Shown here piece after piece: positions 11,754 through 23,768 of a stretch of DNA of 64,000 nucleotides; the first letter of the stretch is position 1, and every line of letters starts with the position of its first letter. Where the stretch lies: NCBI GenBank assembly GCA_036897095.1, contig JAYMSP010000046.1, positions 39,618 to 103,617 of the forward strand. Direction: 5' to 3'. A program made the translations under genes and the position numbers. Under the pieces are notes generated by a model. The model was not told where the DNA came from. It did no database searches and saw only the letters and a program-made list of their open reading frames with translations. Source of the DNA: Plantago elongata (Eukaryota; Streptophyta; Magnoliopsida; Lamiales; Plantaginaceae).

Positions 11754-12073
11754 CTGCGAAAGATTTTGAGTTGCATGAAATAATCATTTAGACTATCTCC
11801 AATAATGACGAGCATCGTCGTGCGTTTTTCTGTAACGGTGATGCGTCGTCGTCTTATCGTGAATGCCACCTCATTTTTTTTATTTTAATTTACATATTAT
11901 AAAATTGTTTAGAAGTTGAAATTAATCAAATTACATTTTATTGAAGACGTTTTATAATTTATTGAGATAGAAAAAACCACGAATATATTACAACATGGTG
12001 CGAGAACTTAAAATCAAACGAAAATAAAATGCAACAAACAGACAATAACACACAACATAAAAAATCAAAATAA

Positions 12074-13453
12074 TCAAACACACAACCCCGACTGGAGAAG
12101 ATCCATCTTCACTGTAGACTCCAAATATGTTCCATTAAGTCGTTTGTTAGCTGGGTGTGTGATTAAAATATGCACCCGGCGTAAATTGTTCATGTATTCC
12201 GGGATAGTATTTATTGTAGACGACGCCCGACGGACACGAACTCCATCAATGAGATCTGGCACATGCTCACGGGTATCTTGTTCGAGCTGTTCAATTTCTT
12301 TGTCATAGTTTAGGTATTATTGGCGCTCATCTTCAACTATCATGTTGTGGAGTGTTATGCAACAATCCATAATCTTTTTGAGAATGTTTTTGTTGTGCGC
12401 AAGTGCTGGATTTCACACAATTGCAAATCGTGCTTGCATAACTCCGAAAGCACGTTTAACATCTTTGCGGTAGGACTCTTGAAGCTCGGAGAACTTGCAT
12501 TGTTTGTGAGTTACCCGATTCGGGATGGCAAGAACAAACGTAGCCCAAAGTGGGTAGATCCCATCGGTTAGATAGTAAGGCATGTTGTATTGATGGTCAT
12601 TCACCTCAAATTCGACCTGATGGGCCGTGCCGTTAAGGATATCGTCGAACACCGGTGAACATTGCACGATTGATAAGTCATTATATTTTCCGGAAACCCC
12701 AAATAATGAATGCCATATCCAAGTATCTTGGGATGCTACTGCTTCTAACACAAAAGTAGACTTTTTACTTCTGTCTTGGAACTGACCGTGCCACGCTTTC
12801 GGACAGTTCTTCCATGTCCAGTGCATACAGTCGATACTCCCAAGCATGCCCACAAACCCTCGTGCACCGTTGATTGCTAACAACCTTCGTAAATCTTCCT
12901 CATTGACCCTGCACATGTATGTTAGACCGAACTCGGCAACAACGGCGTCACAAAAGCGATATAGACACTTGAGAGCCGTGTTTTCACCGAGCCAACAATA
13001 CACATCAACCGAGTCGGCAGATGCCCCATAAGCTAGCATTGCGACGGTACATTTTTGTAGTGTGGTTAACCCTTGTCGGCCAGTAGCATCTGGTCTGCAT
13101 ACAAAGTAATCATCTTGACGCAACACACCTCCAACCACCACTTCGAACAACAGTCTCTTCATTCTGAATCTCCGTCGAAAATACTTTGTATATGTTGGAC
13201 GAACACTGAAGTAGTCTCGCTCCAAGCCAACAGAACGATCTTCTCGCTCTCTGTCAATGTAAGCACGTGTGTAGGCGCTACGTCGTGGCTTGACTTGTTG
13301 TTGTTGGTAATGTTGGATCACATTTGGCATGTTCTACATTATCATGTTTTGCATTTGTACGAAATGATTGGATGTAGAAAAGCCATCGAGAAGTTCATCA
13401 GATGACGAATTGTTCTCGGATGGAGTATTGTTATCTTGTACTGGGTTGAACAT
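12074..13453 (-). pseudogene. Harbinger transposase, three in-frame stops and catalytic Glu replaced
   Basis: One continuous frame from ATG 13451-13453 to the stop near 12074, about 459 codons, matches the length of plant Harbinger transposases. It is interrupted by TAG (13334-13336), TGA (12413-12415) and TAA (12317-12319). The family body is obvious: RRRFRMKRLLFEVV, LTTLQKCTVAMLAYG, SIDCMHWTWKNCP, WIWHSLFGVSGKYNDLS, YYLTDGIYPLWATFV. Two acidic catalytic residues are present (Asp in SIDCMHW, Asp in TDGIYP), but the third position reads DVKRAFG, where the family and the second copy in this window have DVERAFG. So even a read-through protein should not cut DNA. Confidence 0.88.
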
Positions 13454-13917
13454 GATTAATACAGAGAAAGAAGGAATGAGGGTGTTGTGTCTACAAATGA
13501 GTTTCATGATTGCATTATATAGACAATTTGCTGAGATAAAAATGTGTCATTCATTAGTCATAGCTGAGTCAATTCGACATTGGATTCCCGACAAAAGTAA
13601 ATATAAAAATAAGATGCCTGACAAAGTAAAGTGGCTGACAAGATTCCCGACAAAAGTAAAGTGGCTGACAAGATGCTTCACGAGATGCCTGACAAATTCA
13701 AATTCAAATTCACAATGATTTTATTACAAACAAGCCACACTTCGGAAAGTAAATAACAAACTAGCCACACTACAGAAGGAAAAGTAAAAATAAACAAGCC
13801 ACATTCCGATCCTTCGCCATTAGCTCGATCCAGATAGCTGTTTGCCAAGTGCTTCTAAGTGTGCTTTGGCCTCGTTGGGTAAGTTGTAGTTTCCCACAAG
13901 TACCAAGTACGTGTCCA

Positions 13918-14785
13918 TCATCTTCGCCTTTGCCTTACGCTCCTCCTTCTCGCGAGCAAGCTCCAACTTTTGTTTTTCCACTTCAAGGAATTGGGGTAAT
14001 TCTCATTGAAGTTAGTAATTCCCTCGCCCATGGCATCCATTGATGAGTTACCAGAACTAACATTCTTAGTCAACTTCTTGGCCTTGTCACGTCCAATGGG
14101 CCGTTTGATACTTGCCGCACTTTCATAATTTCGGTTTCGCTTACTTCCACTACTGCCACATGCTGATTCCATTGGTTGATCACCTACATCAACATCGTCA
14201 CCCTCAAACCCATTCTCCCCAGGTGGTACCCACTTCTTCATGGTTTCCTCCAAGTTCATCTTGAGTTCCCATTTTGGGTATGATTTCATGACATCCCACC
14301 GTTGAACGCCGTAAATGAGTTGTGGTGCTTTGATTTCTTCCTGTATATTTCTTGGGCAGTGTCTCGCACATCAACTCACTGTAGCCACTCTGATTGCCGA
14401 CCATGACTGTAGCACGCTCCACACAAATCAACCAATGATTTATGTAATCTCTTAGTCGCCACCATATTCCACGAAGCGAATCATGTGAACGAAATTTATC
14501 CATCCCGATCATCATTCCTACCCTCTTGATATCCTCATATTTCTCCGCAACAAGACGGAAAAATTTACAGTACTTCTGATCCGTTCCAACAATATCATTT
14601 TGACTAACCTCCATGTAGGCTGAGATGAGAGCCAAATCCTCACTCTCGTTGTATGGGTTGTTCCGTACGGTTATTGTGTTGGTTGCCGCTCCTCCGGTCG
14701 CTTTCGCTTTCCCACGCCTCCAGATATGTTGTTTTTCAAATTGTGTCTCCTGAACAACCTCCTCTTCCGGTGTTTGTGAAAACAT
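13918..14785 (-). pseudogene. Harbinger ORF1, Myb/SANT-like accessory protein, frameshifted
   Basis: From ATG 14785 the frame gives an N-terminus followed by a Myb/SANT-like helical domain (NPYNESEDLALISAYMEVSQ, FRLVAEKYEDIKR, SLRGIWWRLRDYINHW). The reading then leaves the right frame near 14300-14340: family-like sequence continues in other frames (AQEIYRKKSKHHNSFTAF, then QRWDVMKSYPKWELKMN), ending at 13918. The C-terminal part is Ser- and Lys-rich with KKLTKN. In Harbinger systems this protein binds the element ends and helps carry the transposase to the nucleus. At least one, probably two, small indels break it; an unrecognised intron is a less likely explanation. Confidence 0.75.
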
Positions 14786-15276
14786 TGGTGTTTGGGAGGA
14801 TGGAGATTAATAATTTTAAGTGTAGAGATCTTGGTAGGAGCTTTGGAACAAAGGTCGAACGTGACTCAGTTGGGGTTGGAAAGCTGTGTTTTCGAAGTGA
14901 GCTTGCATGTACTCATGCTATTTGCCGGGTTTCTGAGTTTCAACCACTGAAAATACTCCGCATCCATCTCGCCGGAAAATGAAAGTGTAAATGGTGTTTT
15001 GAGAGAAGAGAGTTTTTTAAGATTAATTAAGAGAGAAAGAGGAGTTGGAGATGGGATGATCCAAAAAATTTCAAGATTGATTTTATTTTATAGATCTCGA
15101 AAAAACATAGCCGTTGGTAATTTTTTTTTATTTCGTATATTCAGAGATATTATCATTTTAAAACGAATATATTTCAAAAAAATAAAAATAAAAATTAATC
15201 AAATGAAACGTGGCAGCTGCCAAGGTACGCGGAGGCGTCGTCCCATGCCGCGGCGTCACCAATGGAGCCGGTGTTA

Positions 15277-17900
15277 GCGTCTTTGTCGATTATCAATTGA
15301 GTAACCATATTATTAGCAATAGTAGTATTAAATTAGTGTTGGGTGTGCAATTTACTCATCCTGTCGTTACTGGTTGTTACTTGTTAGGATTAGGAATTCA
15401 AGAAGAGCCCATAAATGGAGTAAAGGACCCATGTACATGGAACACGGGATTTGTGTTCTTAAGTATTTTGTTTAATTTTGTTTGTGTTATTGGATTCTGC
15501 ACCTCAACTTCTTAACAATAACTTGGTTAGTTTTAGTTGACATGGAATTGTAGCAAATAAATTTACAGAAATGATAAATCTATTGAATTTACGGATTTGG
15601 AGTATAATTTTTATGACATTCTCTAATTCTAGTCTTCTAATGCGGTGAATTTAAATCTTTAAAATCTTCGCTTTATGATCTTGTAACTTTAAAATAAAAT
15701 AAAAAACGTATTTAGGGGATTCTTAGCTTAAGTTTGAATCAAATTGTGATTTATGGGACTAATTGTTATGAACGATGACGAATTTTATGGAAAATGAATG
15801 AACTTAAAAAAGAACGCTTCTCAATTGTCACGAAATTTGACATTTGGTCTTCTTTAAAGGAAGTTGGCCTTTAGCCTACGTTTCTCGAAGTAATTCTCAG
15901 GTTGATCTTGAATCAAACGGAGGTTTTATTTTGAATTAATAAATTTTCAAGAACTTCGTTCGAACTTCTTAATGATTAATGGACTTAGTCTTTCTTTGCG
16001 GAGCTGGAGATTTCAATAACGTTCTTCCAAGGGTGCATGTGCTTCTTGGATGTAACGGTGACTTCTCTTTAGTTTTCGGATAAACTTCTTAAACACTTGT
16101 TAGAACTTCAAGGCGGAATTTGTGGTGTGTCGCAATGAATGGTGTGATCCTCTATTTATACTTGTTAGAAGATAGTTATTTTTATATATGAATAGAGAAT
16201 AATACGTTTCTATTGGTCCATAAACATATACAATTTATATTTAACTTAAATCATATATTTAATATCTAATTACACGATTTCTTTGTATACTTAAACCATA
16301 CATTTAATATCTAATTTGCATGATTTCAAACTGTTTTAATAATTTCAGTAGCACCTTGTTTCAATTATGAAACTTTAAATTTGGTTTATTTCATTTTGAT
16401 GTCACACGTATAATTAACAATTAATACTTTTTCGTTTAAATTGAATTCTCTTGATTCTGAGTTGGAGAAGATGCTAAAGGTAAAGAAAATGCTAGTTAGA
16501 TAATATGCCTATTCATTTGACCGTTTATTAAAGTTGCTACTTTACCTTTATTCTTTTGTAGATATTAATTTAAAAACATATAAAAGGATCTTTTTTTGTA
16601 AAATTGATTGAAAATTGAGTTAACTCCCAAGTATATACTCCATTTATGATGAAAAAATCATGCACCTCCACGAAGGCATGAACGCATCAAAAGTAGGCCC
16701 ATTTCCCTTATTTTATTGTAATTTATTTTCCCAAGTATACCCCTAATTACCAGTACACGACTAAAATAAAACCTGTGACATTTCCAAAGTTTTGCTTAAT
16801 TATTAGACACCCATGTACAAAAGTGTTTGTCAACTTTAAAAGATGAATACATTGGCCTTCATAATGTCGTCACATTTCGACCGTGTCAGTATTTTTCATG
16901 AGTTGATGTCAGGGTATTATTTGAGTTTTCATTTTGAGGTTTGTTATAAATTTTATTTCCATACTTAAAGTAGGCCAATTTGGCCATGCCCTCATAATTA
17001 TCCACAAGCTATTTTTGTAGAGGTTGGGTATTGAATTTATGTAATTAAAACTCTGCTAATATGCTTAATTGGTTAGGGAGAATTTTAATATCTAATATTA
17101 AAAAAATCACACTAAAGAAATTAATTGGTCAATTTTCACGAAGTGCTGAACAATGTCCAATGCTACATTCAAATAGGAGGAAATTTTTTCAAGAAAACGA
17201 AGATAAAAAGTAAAAAGTTAAAGATACTAATATCTTTTAATTTTGTTTACAATTTACTTAAAATTATAAGCCGTTATTTTTATGTGTGACGGGTATAAGG
17301 CCTTCTCCAACAAACGTAAAACCCCATCAAACTCCCAAGTTTCGCTCCATCCACGCTTTTGCTATCAAATCAAGACCTCTTTTTTTTTTTTAATTTTTTA
17401 ATTTTATTTCATTTCATTTTATTTCTCTTTTATTTGTTTCGTTATCGTTTTCATTTTAAATTTATATAATATAATCTTTTATCTTAAGTATTGTAATTTT
17501 TTTATTAAGTATTGTATCTTTTATTTTTGAATGTTGTATTATTTTAATTCTAAATTTTTTATTGTTTTAATTAATTAACAAAATTAAAAATAAATAACAA
17601 GTATGAGTTATTATGAAGTTTTTTAAAAAATGAAAAGGAATAGTATAGTTTAAAAATAAATGAAAAAAGATGAAAAAGTGAGTATGATCGAGTTTGAGGG
17701 TTGGAAATGAAAATGAGTTTAAGAGTTAGAGATGTTAAGTTTGATAGAGTATTGTTATTAAAATGTTAATGTAGCAGTTTGATAGAGTTCGAAGGTTATG
17801 AGATAGCTGAAGCCTGGAGAGCTAGTATCCTAGTATTAGTAGTGAGTAATGTTTACTTTGGTTAAATTTCCAAAATTTGAAATGGCAAAGAGGAGTGTAG
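15277..17900. other. AT-rich intergenic DNA
   Basis: No gene found. On the minus strand a TATAAATAGA box (16151-16160) followed by a GC-richer stretch looks like a promoter or LTR fragment, but no partner was seen. 17370-17600 is very T/A-rich with long homopolymer runs. Confidence 0.4.
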
Positions 17901-19181
17901 TATAAAAGCGAATAATATCAACACATAGCTAACGTTTTCGTGTTCATACAAGAAACTGAAAGTCCCTGTTATTCCATCTTCTTTATCTTCCGAAAATGTC
18001 AACATTTTTCCCTTTCTTCTCTATATTATATGCATATTATATCTACTTGTTGCCTCTATCGATCAACAATCCCTTTCAAGAACAGCATCAATCGTCTCTT
18101 GCGTTTGGAATTGTCATCTTCTTGCCTCATTTTAGTACTATTTATAATCATGATTGATATGATGTTTATGTGTTGTAGATACATGCCATTGTTCTTTACA
18201 CGTTCAAAGTTTTCTTTGGTATTCTTATTCTTGGAATCTATTCAACTTGATCAGTAGCAAACTCCAAAATAATCAAGGCAGTATATATATTTTTTGGACC
18301 TATCAAGGCAGTATATAAACTTGAGGTTGAGTTCATTGCCATGTATTTTCTAAAGGTGAGGTGGTGCATTTTGCTTCTCTTTTGTTTGTGTTTTGCGTGT
18401 TACTGATGGAAGTTTTGGTGTGATTGTTTTCTGTTTTGGTTCAGCTGCTATTTTCGGAGCTTTGGTTTGCGAAATTTGGTGCTTATTCAGGTGGATTTAC
18501 TTCACTTTGTTCTCTATAGTGCCTTGATTTGGGATAATGTATCAAAGAATATATATTGGATTTTGATAGAGAAAATTTACTCAGAATTTGTTTTAGTGTT
18601 ATTGGGATATATTTCAGTTCTAGTGCCTTGATCAGGGGATAATGTGAGAAAGATTGGACTTTGATTGAGAAAATTCAATCAAGATATGCTTTGATTGATT
18701 GGATTTTGCTTTATTGGGATGTATGGTTTCTAGTTTCTACTTCTGTTGGAGGGATATCAAACTGTAGTACTTTCATCTACAACTCTCAGGTTTTAATAGA
18801 CTGTTTTGAAATACGACTTCAACATATTGGACTTTAATAGAGTTTTAATATATGAATGAGAACTCGATTTTATGTAAGTGAAATAGTGACTGGACAGAGT
18901 TATTCAGTTGTATCATGTATGGCAAACAGAACAAACACAATTCACTGTACAACTCAGACTTTAACCGACCTATAGTTGTATGATAAACGGTCTATAAATC
19001 TTGCAAAGTTGTAGAGGCCTCAATATGATTTCTGGTGCTTCATGTCTATATATATACAATCCAACAAGTTTTGAGTATTAGTTGATGATATTTTTGGGGC
19101 TGTGTATTTCATGGATTTTGAAAAGTTCTTCCAAATATTTAAATCCTAACTTTCTTTGGTGGTGTTTATAAAGACACATCC
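17901..19181 (+). promoter_or_regulatory. putative promoter and 5' leader of the ZIP gene
   Basis: A TATAAAAG box at 17901-17908 sits 1.28 kb upstream of the ZIP start. The region between has pyrimidine-rich leader-like sequence (about 17940-18120), a possible donor (aaag|gtgagg near 18355) and no long coding frame. A 5' UTR with an intron would explain this, as many plant genes have one. This is inference from sequence only. Confidence 0.35.
18514..18725 (+). repeat. diverged tandem duplication of about 100 bp
   Basis: Unit 1 (about 18514-18613) and unit 2 (about 18616-18725) share, in order, tagtgccttgat, gggataatgt, aagat/aaagaat, ttggattttgat(a/t)gagaaaat and ttattgggat. It lies in the probable 5' leader or intron of the ZIP gene. 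Confidence 0.65.
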
Positions 19182-21337
19182 ATGGAGAACCTTTCAAAGT
19201 CCATGACGAATATCCCATGCGGTACTGGTGAGGATTCGGAAGGATGCCAGGACGAATCCTCTGCTCTCATCCTGAAATTCGTTGCAATTGCTGCCATACT
19301 CGCTGCAGGATTTTTGGGTGTTGGAATACCATTAGTTGGCAAAAATTGCCGGTTCTTACGAACTGAATCCAACCTCTTTGTCATCGTAAAGGCATTTGCT
19401 GCTGGTGTAATCCTTGCAACTGGATTTGTGCACATCTTACCGGATGCCACGTCTACACTAACGGACCCTTGTCTGACTTTTCCGTGGTCAAAGTTCCCTT
19501 TTGCTGGGTTTATTGCGATGATGGCAGCTTTGGCCACGCAGCTGGTTGATTTTCTTGGAACTCAGTACTACGAGAAGAAGGAGAACAAAATAAACGAAAA
19601 TGTCCGGGCTGATCAGTCAGTTGCTGTGTCTGAATCAGAGATAGTACCTGCAGAGACGGGAAGTTGTAGTATGGAAGTGTTCGAGAAGAACAAAAGTAGT
19701 GCAATGCACATTGTGGGAATGTATGCTCATGTGGCACATCATGGACACAGCCAGCCACAAGAACAGGCAGAAGGGCATCAAGCAGAGCAGGGGCATGGTC
19801 ACTCGCATGTGATTGGGGGTGGAGACGAGGAAGGTATCAGACACATTATTGTTTCGCAAGTAAGCCTGTATTTATCATTTCGTACCTCTTTGTATATCAA
19901 CTAGACTTCTTTTGAGATGCTGCAAACACTTTTCGTTTATGTCAAATATTTTTGCCTCGCATGCATGAAAATATTATGAGGTTGACATATTCGTAGTATA
20001 ACAAGGTCTTCTAAGGGAATGACGAGATTATGTATTCAGTATTCGTGCTTGAATCTCGGTGATAAATTGGAATTTTACAATGGCAAAAGTTGTGACCTCT
20101 CTCATTCTTAAATTGATTTCGTACTTCAACGTCTAAACTCATCACTGGACATTATCACATTACTTAATGTCTTTCATTTAGAGCACCTGGATTAACATGC
20201 TCTTTTGATGGTGTTATTATTCTCGTAACTAACTTTACTGTATGCGTACATTCTGTCTTGGGCCAGCAAGACAGAATGATGTGATTTCTTATATTTGTGC
20301 AATTATATCTTGTTAGTATATATTTTATGTTGATTTGATCTATCATCTATGCCTGTTCTACTGGAAGGAGCGCGTTGTTTTCCTAATTTCTATACCTAGT
20401 ACGACTTGTAAGAACCGGATCAATTGGTATAATTCTGATATACTGTGAAAAAATTACTAATTCTGGAGCAGAGAACTGTTTACAGAAGCATGCATGATAG
20501 TTTGCAATTGCATTGTTGATTATGAAATGTTTTCCACAAGCTCTATCAGTAATGACCAAATGATTTATTTGGTGAGACTGAAAACAGCTGAATCCAACTT
20601 AGTTATCCAAGTTCAGAACGACGAATGATTTTGTTTTCAATTTCAATATATATGCTAATCAAACTTGAGCTATCTAAACTCGAAAGGTAATGGCAGCATG
20701 ACAACACCTATAACTGATGGTAAATTGTGATCTTTGAGATCAATACATGTAAAAATGCTGAAGAAAATGATAAACAACTCAAGTCATTAGTTCAAAAGTC
20801 ATGTAATGATTTGTACTTGTTCCTGATTGTGTCAAGTAACCCACCTTGTTGATTATTGACTAAAACACTAATCGTTTACAGGTTCTCGAACTTGGGATAG
20901 TTTCACACTCTGTCATAATTGGATTATCACTGGGAGTTTCACATAGCCCTTGTACGGTACGCCCACTGATTGGAGCTTTATCATTCCATCAATTCTTTGA
21001 AGGCTTTGCTCTGGGAGGGTGCATCTCACAAGCCAAATTCGGAACCCTTCGGTCAACCATAATGGCATGCTGTTTTGCCATAACTACGCCATTGGGAATA
21101 GCAGTTGGGATTGGTATATCTTCAATTTACAATGCGAATAGCCCTAGAGCTCTGATCATTGAAGGCATCTTCGATTCAATATCTGCTGGAATTCTTGTTT
21201 ACATGGCTTTAGTGGATTTGATAGCAGCCGATTTCTTGAGTAAGAAACTGAGTTGCAACTTCAGGCTCCAAGTAGCATCTTATTTGTCTCTCGTCCTTGG
21301 TGCAATATTGATGTCTTCACTTGCAATATGGGCTTAA
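19182..21337 (+). CDS. ZIP-family zinc/iron transporter
   Basis: Two exons, join(19182..19859, 20882..21337), give 377 residues; the junction is caa|gtaagc and ttacag|gttctc, phase 0. ZIP proteins bring Zn, Fe and other divalent metals into the cytosol across the plasma membrane or out of vacuoles. The N-terminus carries the two-Cys motif typical of plant ZIPs ([15 protein letters not shown]). TM1-TM3 follow ([38 protein letters not shown]). The cytosolic loop between TM3 and TM4 is His-rich (HVAHHGHS, then GHGHSH), the metal-sensing variable region. TM4 has [12 protein letters not shown] and TM5 [11 protein letters not shown], the conserved His/Glu pore residues. The C-terminus ends AIWA as usual. 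No signal peptide precedes the two-Cys motif here, unlike many ZIPs, so an extra upstream exon coding for it is possible. Which metal it carries cannot be told. Confidence 0.9.
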
Positions 21338-22500
21338 CTAAGTTGAGCAATCGAATGGGAAAGAATAACTCTATTGTGCTTAAGGTGATCCAATGGTCCG
21401 AATTATGACCATCTTCTGTTGATGTGCTGACTTCCAGCCAAGTATTACATCTGTTTCGCCCTAGTTTAGGAACTTGTGTGAGGCGAAGCCATGAAAAACA
21501 TGTGGGAGACGAATCGTGTCTACGGGGACGTGATCGAACCAGTGACCTTGTTGTCCAGGAACTATCCAAATATACTAACATGCTTCTGAAGTTAACAAAA
21601 TTTTAAAGCTGCATGCAGTTTCATTGTCTTGCTTTTGATATCTTTGTATCATAATCTGTGTTTGGTGTAATATAAGCCAAGTCACATGATAATATAACTT
21701 TCTCATTTGAGAGCATATCCCTCATGCCATTGCAACCTTGAGGTGTTTATTGATATTATTATTTCAAGATTTTAAGCATAAAAATAAAAACATGTTTTGA
21801 TGCTCTTAAATTTACTGGCTCTGCCCCTCACAAGTTCGCCACTATGCAGTAGAAAAGTGAATAATTTGCAATTAACTTCCTCATCTCAAGTTAAATTTAT
21901 GTGGTGAAACATGTTTGTTTTCCCAGTCTACACTTTGATACTCGAGCTGAATTACTATTCGACAACTTCAAAACTCATATATTCTACTTACTCCGTTTGA
22001 AAATAACATTTCGTTTGCTTTTTTTTAAAGAAATTTTAAGATTAATTTTGCATAAAATCGTACCAGTAGTTCCTTAAATTGATTTTTAAAGTTGAACTTT
22101 GAATAAAATGATGTGTGTGAGTTTACTTTGTAGTATATTCAATAAAACTTTGATCAATAATTGTTAAAAACGAAAATGAATTTTTTTAGTATATGTAAAA
22201 TGATAAAATAAAAAGTTATTTTCAGGATAAATGAAATATTAAAGGTGTAATCCAATATCCAGTATAAAATTTAAAAATCAATGACTAATAAAATTTCAAT
22301 GTATTTTAAAATTCAACCCAGATCGTATATTAGTCGATTATCAACTTCAATATTAAATTTTAAGTTTCCTTTAACTTTTTAAATGATTTAATGCTTTTTC
22401 CCAACGCATAGTATAGTAGTACTGAGTAGTACGAAGAATACCAGAATTAGGTTTAAAATATACAGTTAGTATGATATAAAATTCCTTCGATCGAGCTGGT
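21338..22500. other. intergenic, ZIP 3' flank with SINE-like trace
   Basis: 21430-21600 on the minus strand contains ggttcgatcacgtccccgtagac, a weak tRNA B-box-like phrase seen in plant SINEs, but no A box or end repeats could be fixed. The rest is AT-rich without genes. Confidence 0.3.
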
Positions 22501-23768
22501 TCGCTTCCATGCTTCTGGCCGCCACCGTCATCTGATGCCTCCGCCACCGTCATATTTCTCCGCCACCGGAAATACGGTCAGTTTTCTATCTCTCCTTCTA
22601 ATTTCCGTTCAAATTCAGTTTTCCCTAATTACGTTCTTTCTCAAATTATTCTTCTCAATTTTCCCCTTTTTCTTTAATTTTCCGATCATCATTCGCTAAT
22701 GCTCGTCCATTTACATTGTCTCGTTTACGTCGATTGAATGTGAGCCACTGTTTTTTGTTTTCTTCCATCGGGTTTAATTGGTTCTGTTAAAGTCGAGTAA
22801 TACAGTAAATATTGTTTGGCGTGAAACTAAACAACTATGTTAAAGTCGATATTACACCCATATAAAACCGAGTTACTGTGTTTGTTTTAAAATAATAAAA
22901 TTCGTCGTGTTAAATTCGTATGCCAAACAGTCTTCTGCTTGATTAGTTATGAAAGACTTGCTCTAACTATGATTCGGGGAGTTGTGCATATAGTTTCTGA
23001 ATTGAACAATCTTGAGTTCCGAAAAATTGTCTAACAAACTGTGCGTCTGAACCATTTTCTAGACATATTTTTAATTATGTGTTTCACTTATACTTCCATT
23101 CTACTACTGTCATGGATGTGAACATGTAACAATTGTTACCTCCTGGTTCATGTCGTCTGTTTGCTCTGTTGTTGCTGGTTTCTCTTGGATTATCTCATAT
23201 CGTGCAGGACATCCAGTTCCCTTTTCTTTCAAATTAATAAATATCAGTGTCTCTCGTATTCTTGGTCATGTATGCATATGCTCAGTGAATTAGCTAACCC
23301 TTGTTGTCATTAACTCAGTATTCATACTTTTTAAACTTTGACTGCTATATGTGATTATGTGAAGTGTGCATGCGGTATTCTATATCACAGGCTAGGCATT
23401 CACGGTTTCATGAATGCCTATTGCCTAGCCTGGATTTGTATAATGTGTGCATGACTTAATATCTCCAGTAACTTATTAACTTTACTGATGATATCATAAA
23501 TCATAATAATAAAGTTTATATTCACAGATCTGTAGTCTTAATGTGACAATGTCAGAACTCGACAACATAGCCTCAGCATTAATTTCCAGTTTTGCTTCAT
23601 AGTATAAGATATCATTCGCTGAAATTTTTTCATTTCATCAAATTCATTTAATTTTTTAGACATATCTTCAGTTTCTACCTTTGTTTACTTGATCTACTAC
23701 TTTCTTTTCTCATACAAATATAGTTAAACACATGTTTTCTCCTACATATCTGCTATTAGGAAAAAGAG
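22501..23768 (+). promoter_or_regulatory. probable 5' UTR and leader intron of the cyclin T gene
   Basis: 22501-22574 is GC-richer, with ccgccaccg repeated, and ends in a plausible donor (gaaatacg|gtcagt). The coding exon starts just after a polypyrimidine tract and acceptor (ctgctattag|gaaaaagagatg, 23759). A first non-coding exon and a ~1.2-kb leader intron fit this, but only by inspection. Confidence 0.4.

Larger units (their letters stand above)
11791..15273 (-). mobile_element. PIF/Harbinger DNA transposon, 3.48 kb, copy 1 (dead)
   Basis: Flanked by TTA at 11788-11790 and TTA at 15274-15276, the usual three-base target duplication. The ends are imperfect inverted repeats: left GACTATCTCCAATAATGACG, right (reverse complement) CACCGGCTCCATTGGTGACG, about 13 of 20 matching. 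Inside are the two genes of an autonomous element, both on the minus strand: a Myb-like/SANT accessory protein (about 13918-14785) and the DDE transposase (12074-13453). Both are broken, so the copy cannot move itself. It lies 126 bp upstream of the dirigent pseudogene start codon. Confidence 0.85.

Noticed and set aside
14204-14330. The C-terminal tail of Harbinger ORF1 in the first frame
   Set aside because: It is an out-of-frame reading of MKSYPKWELKMNLEETMKKW; the true continuation is in another frame, so the frameshift lies upstream.
16151-16160. Promoter of a minus-strand gene (TATAAATAGA)
   Set aside because: No coding sequence follows downstream on the minus strand; it may be a stray LTR piece, but no second copy is in the window.
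17370-17600. Centromeric or satellite repeat
   Set aside because: Only low-complexity T/A runs; no periodic unit could be found.
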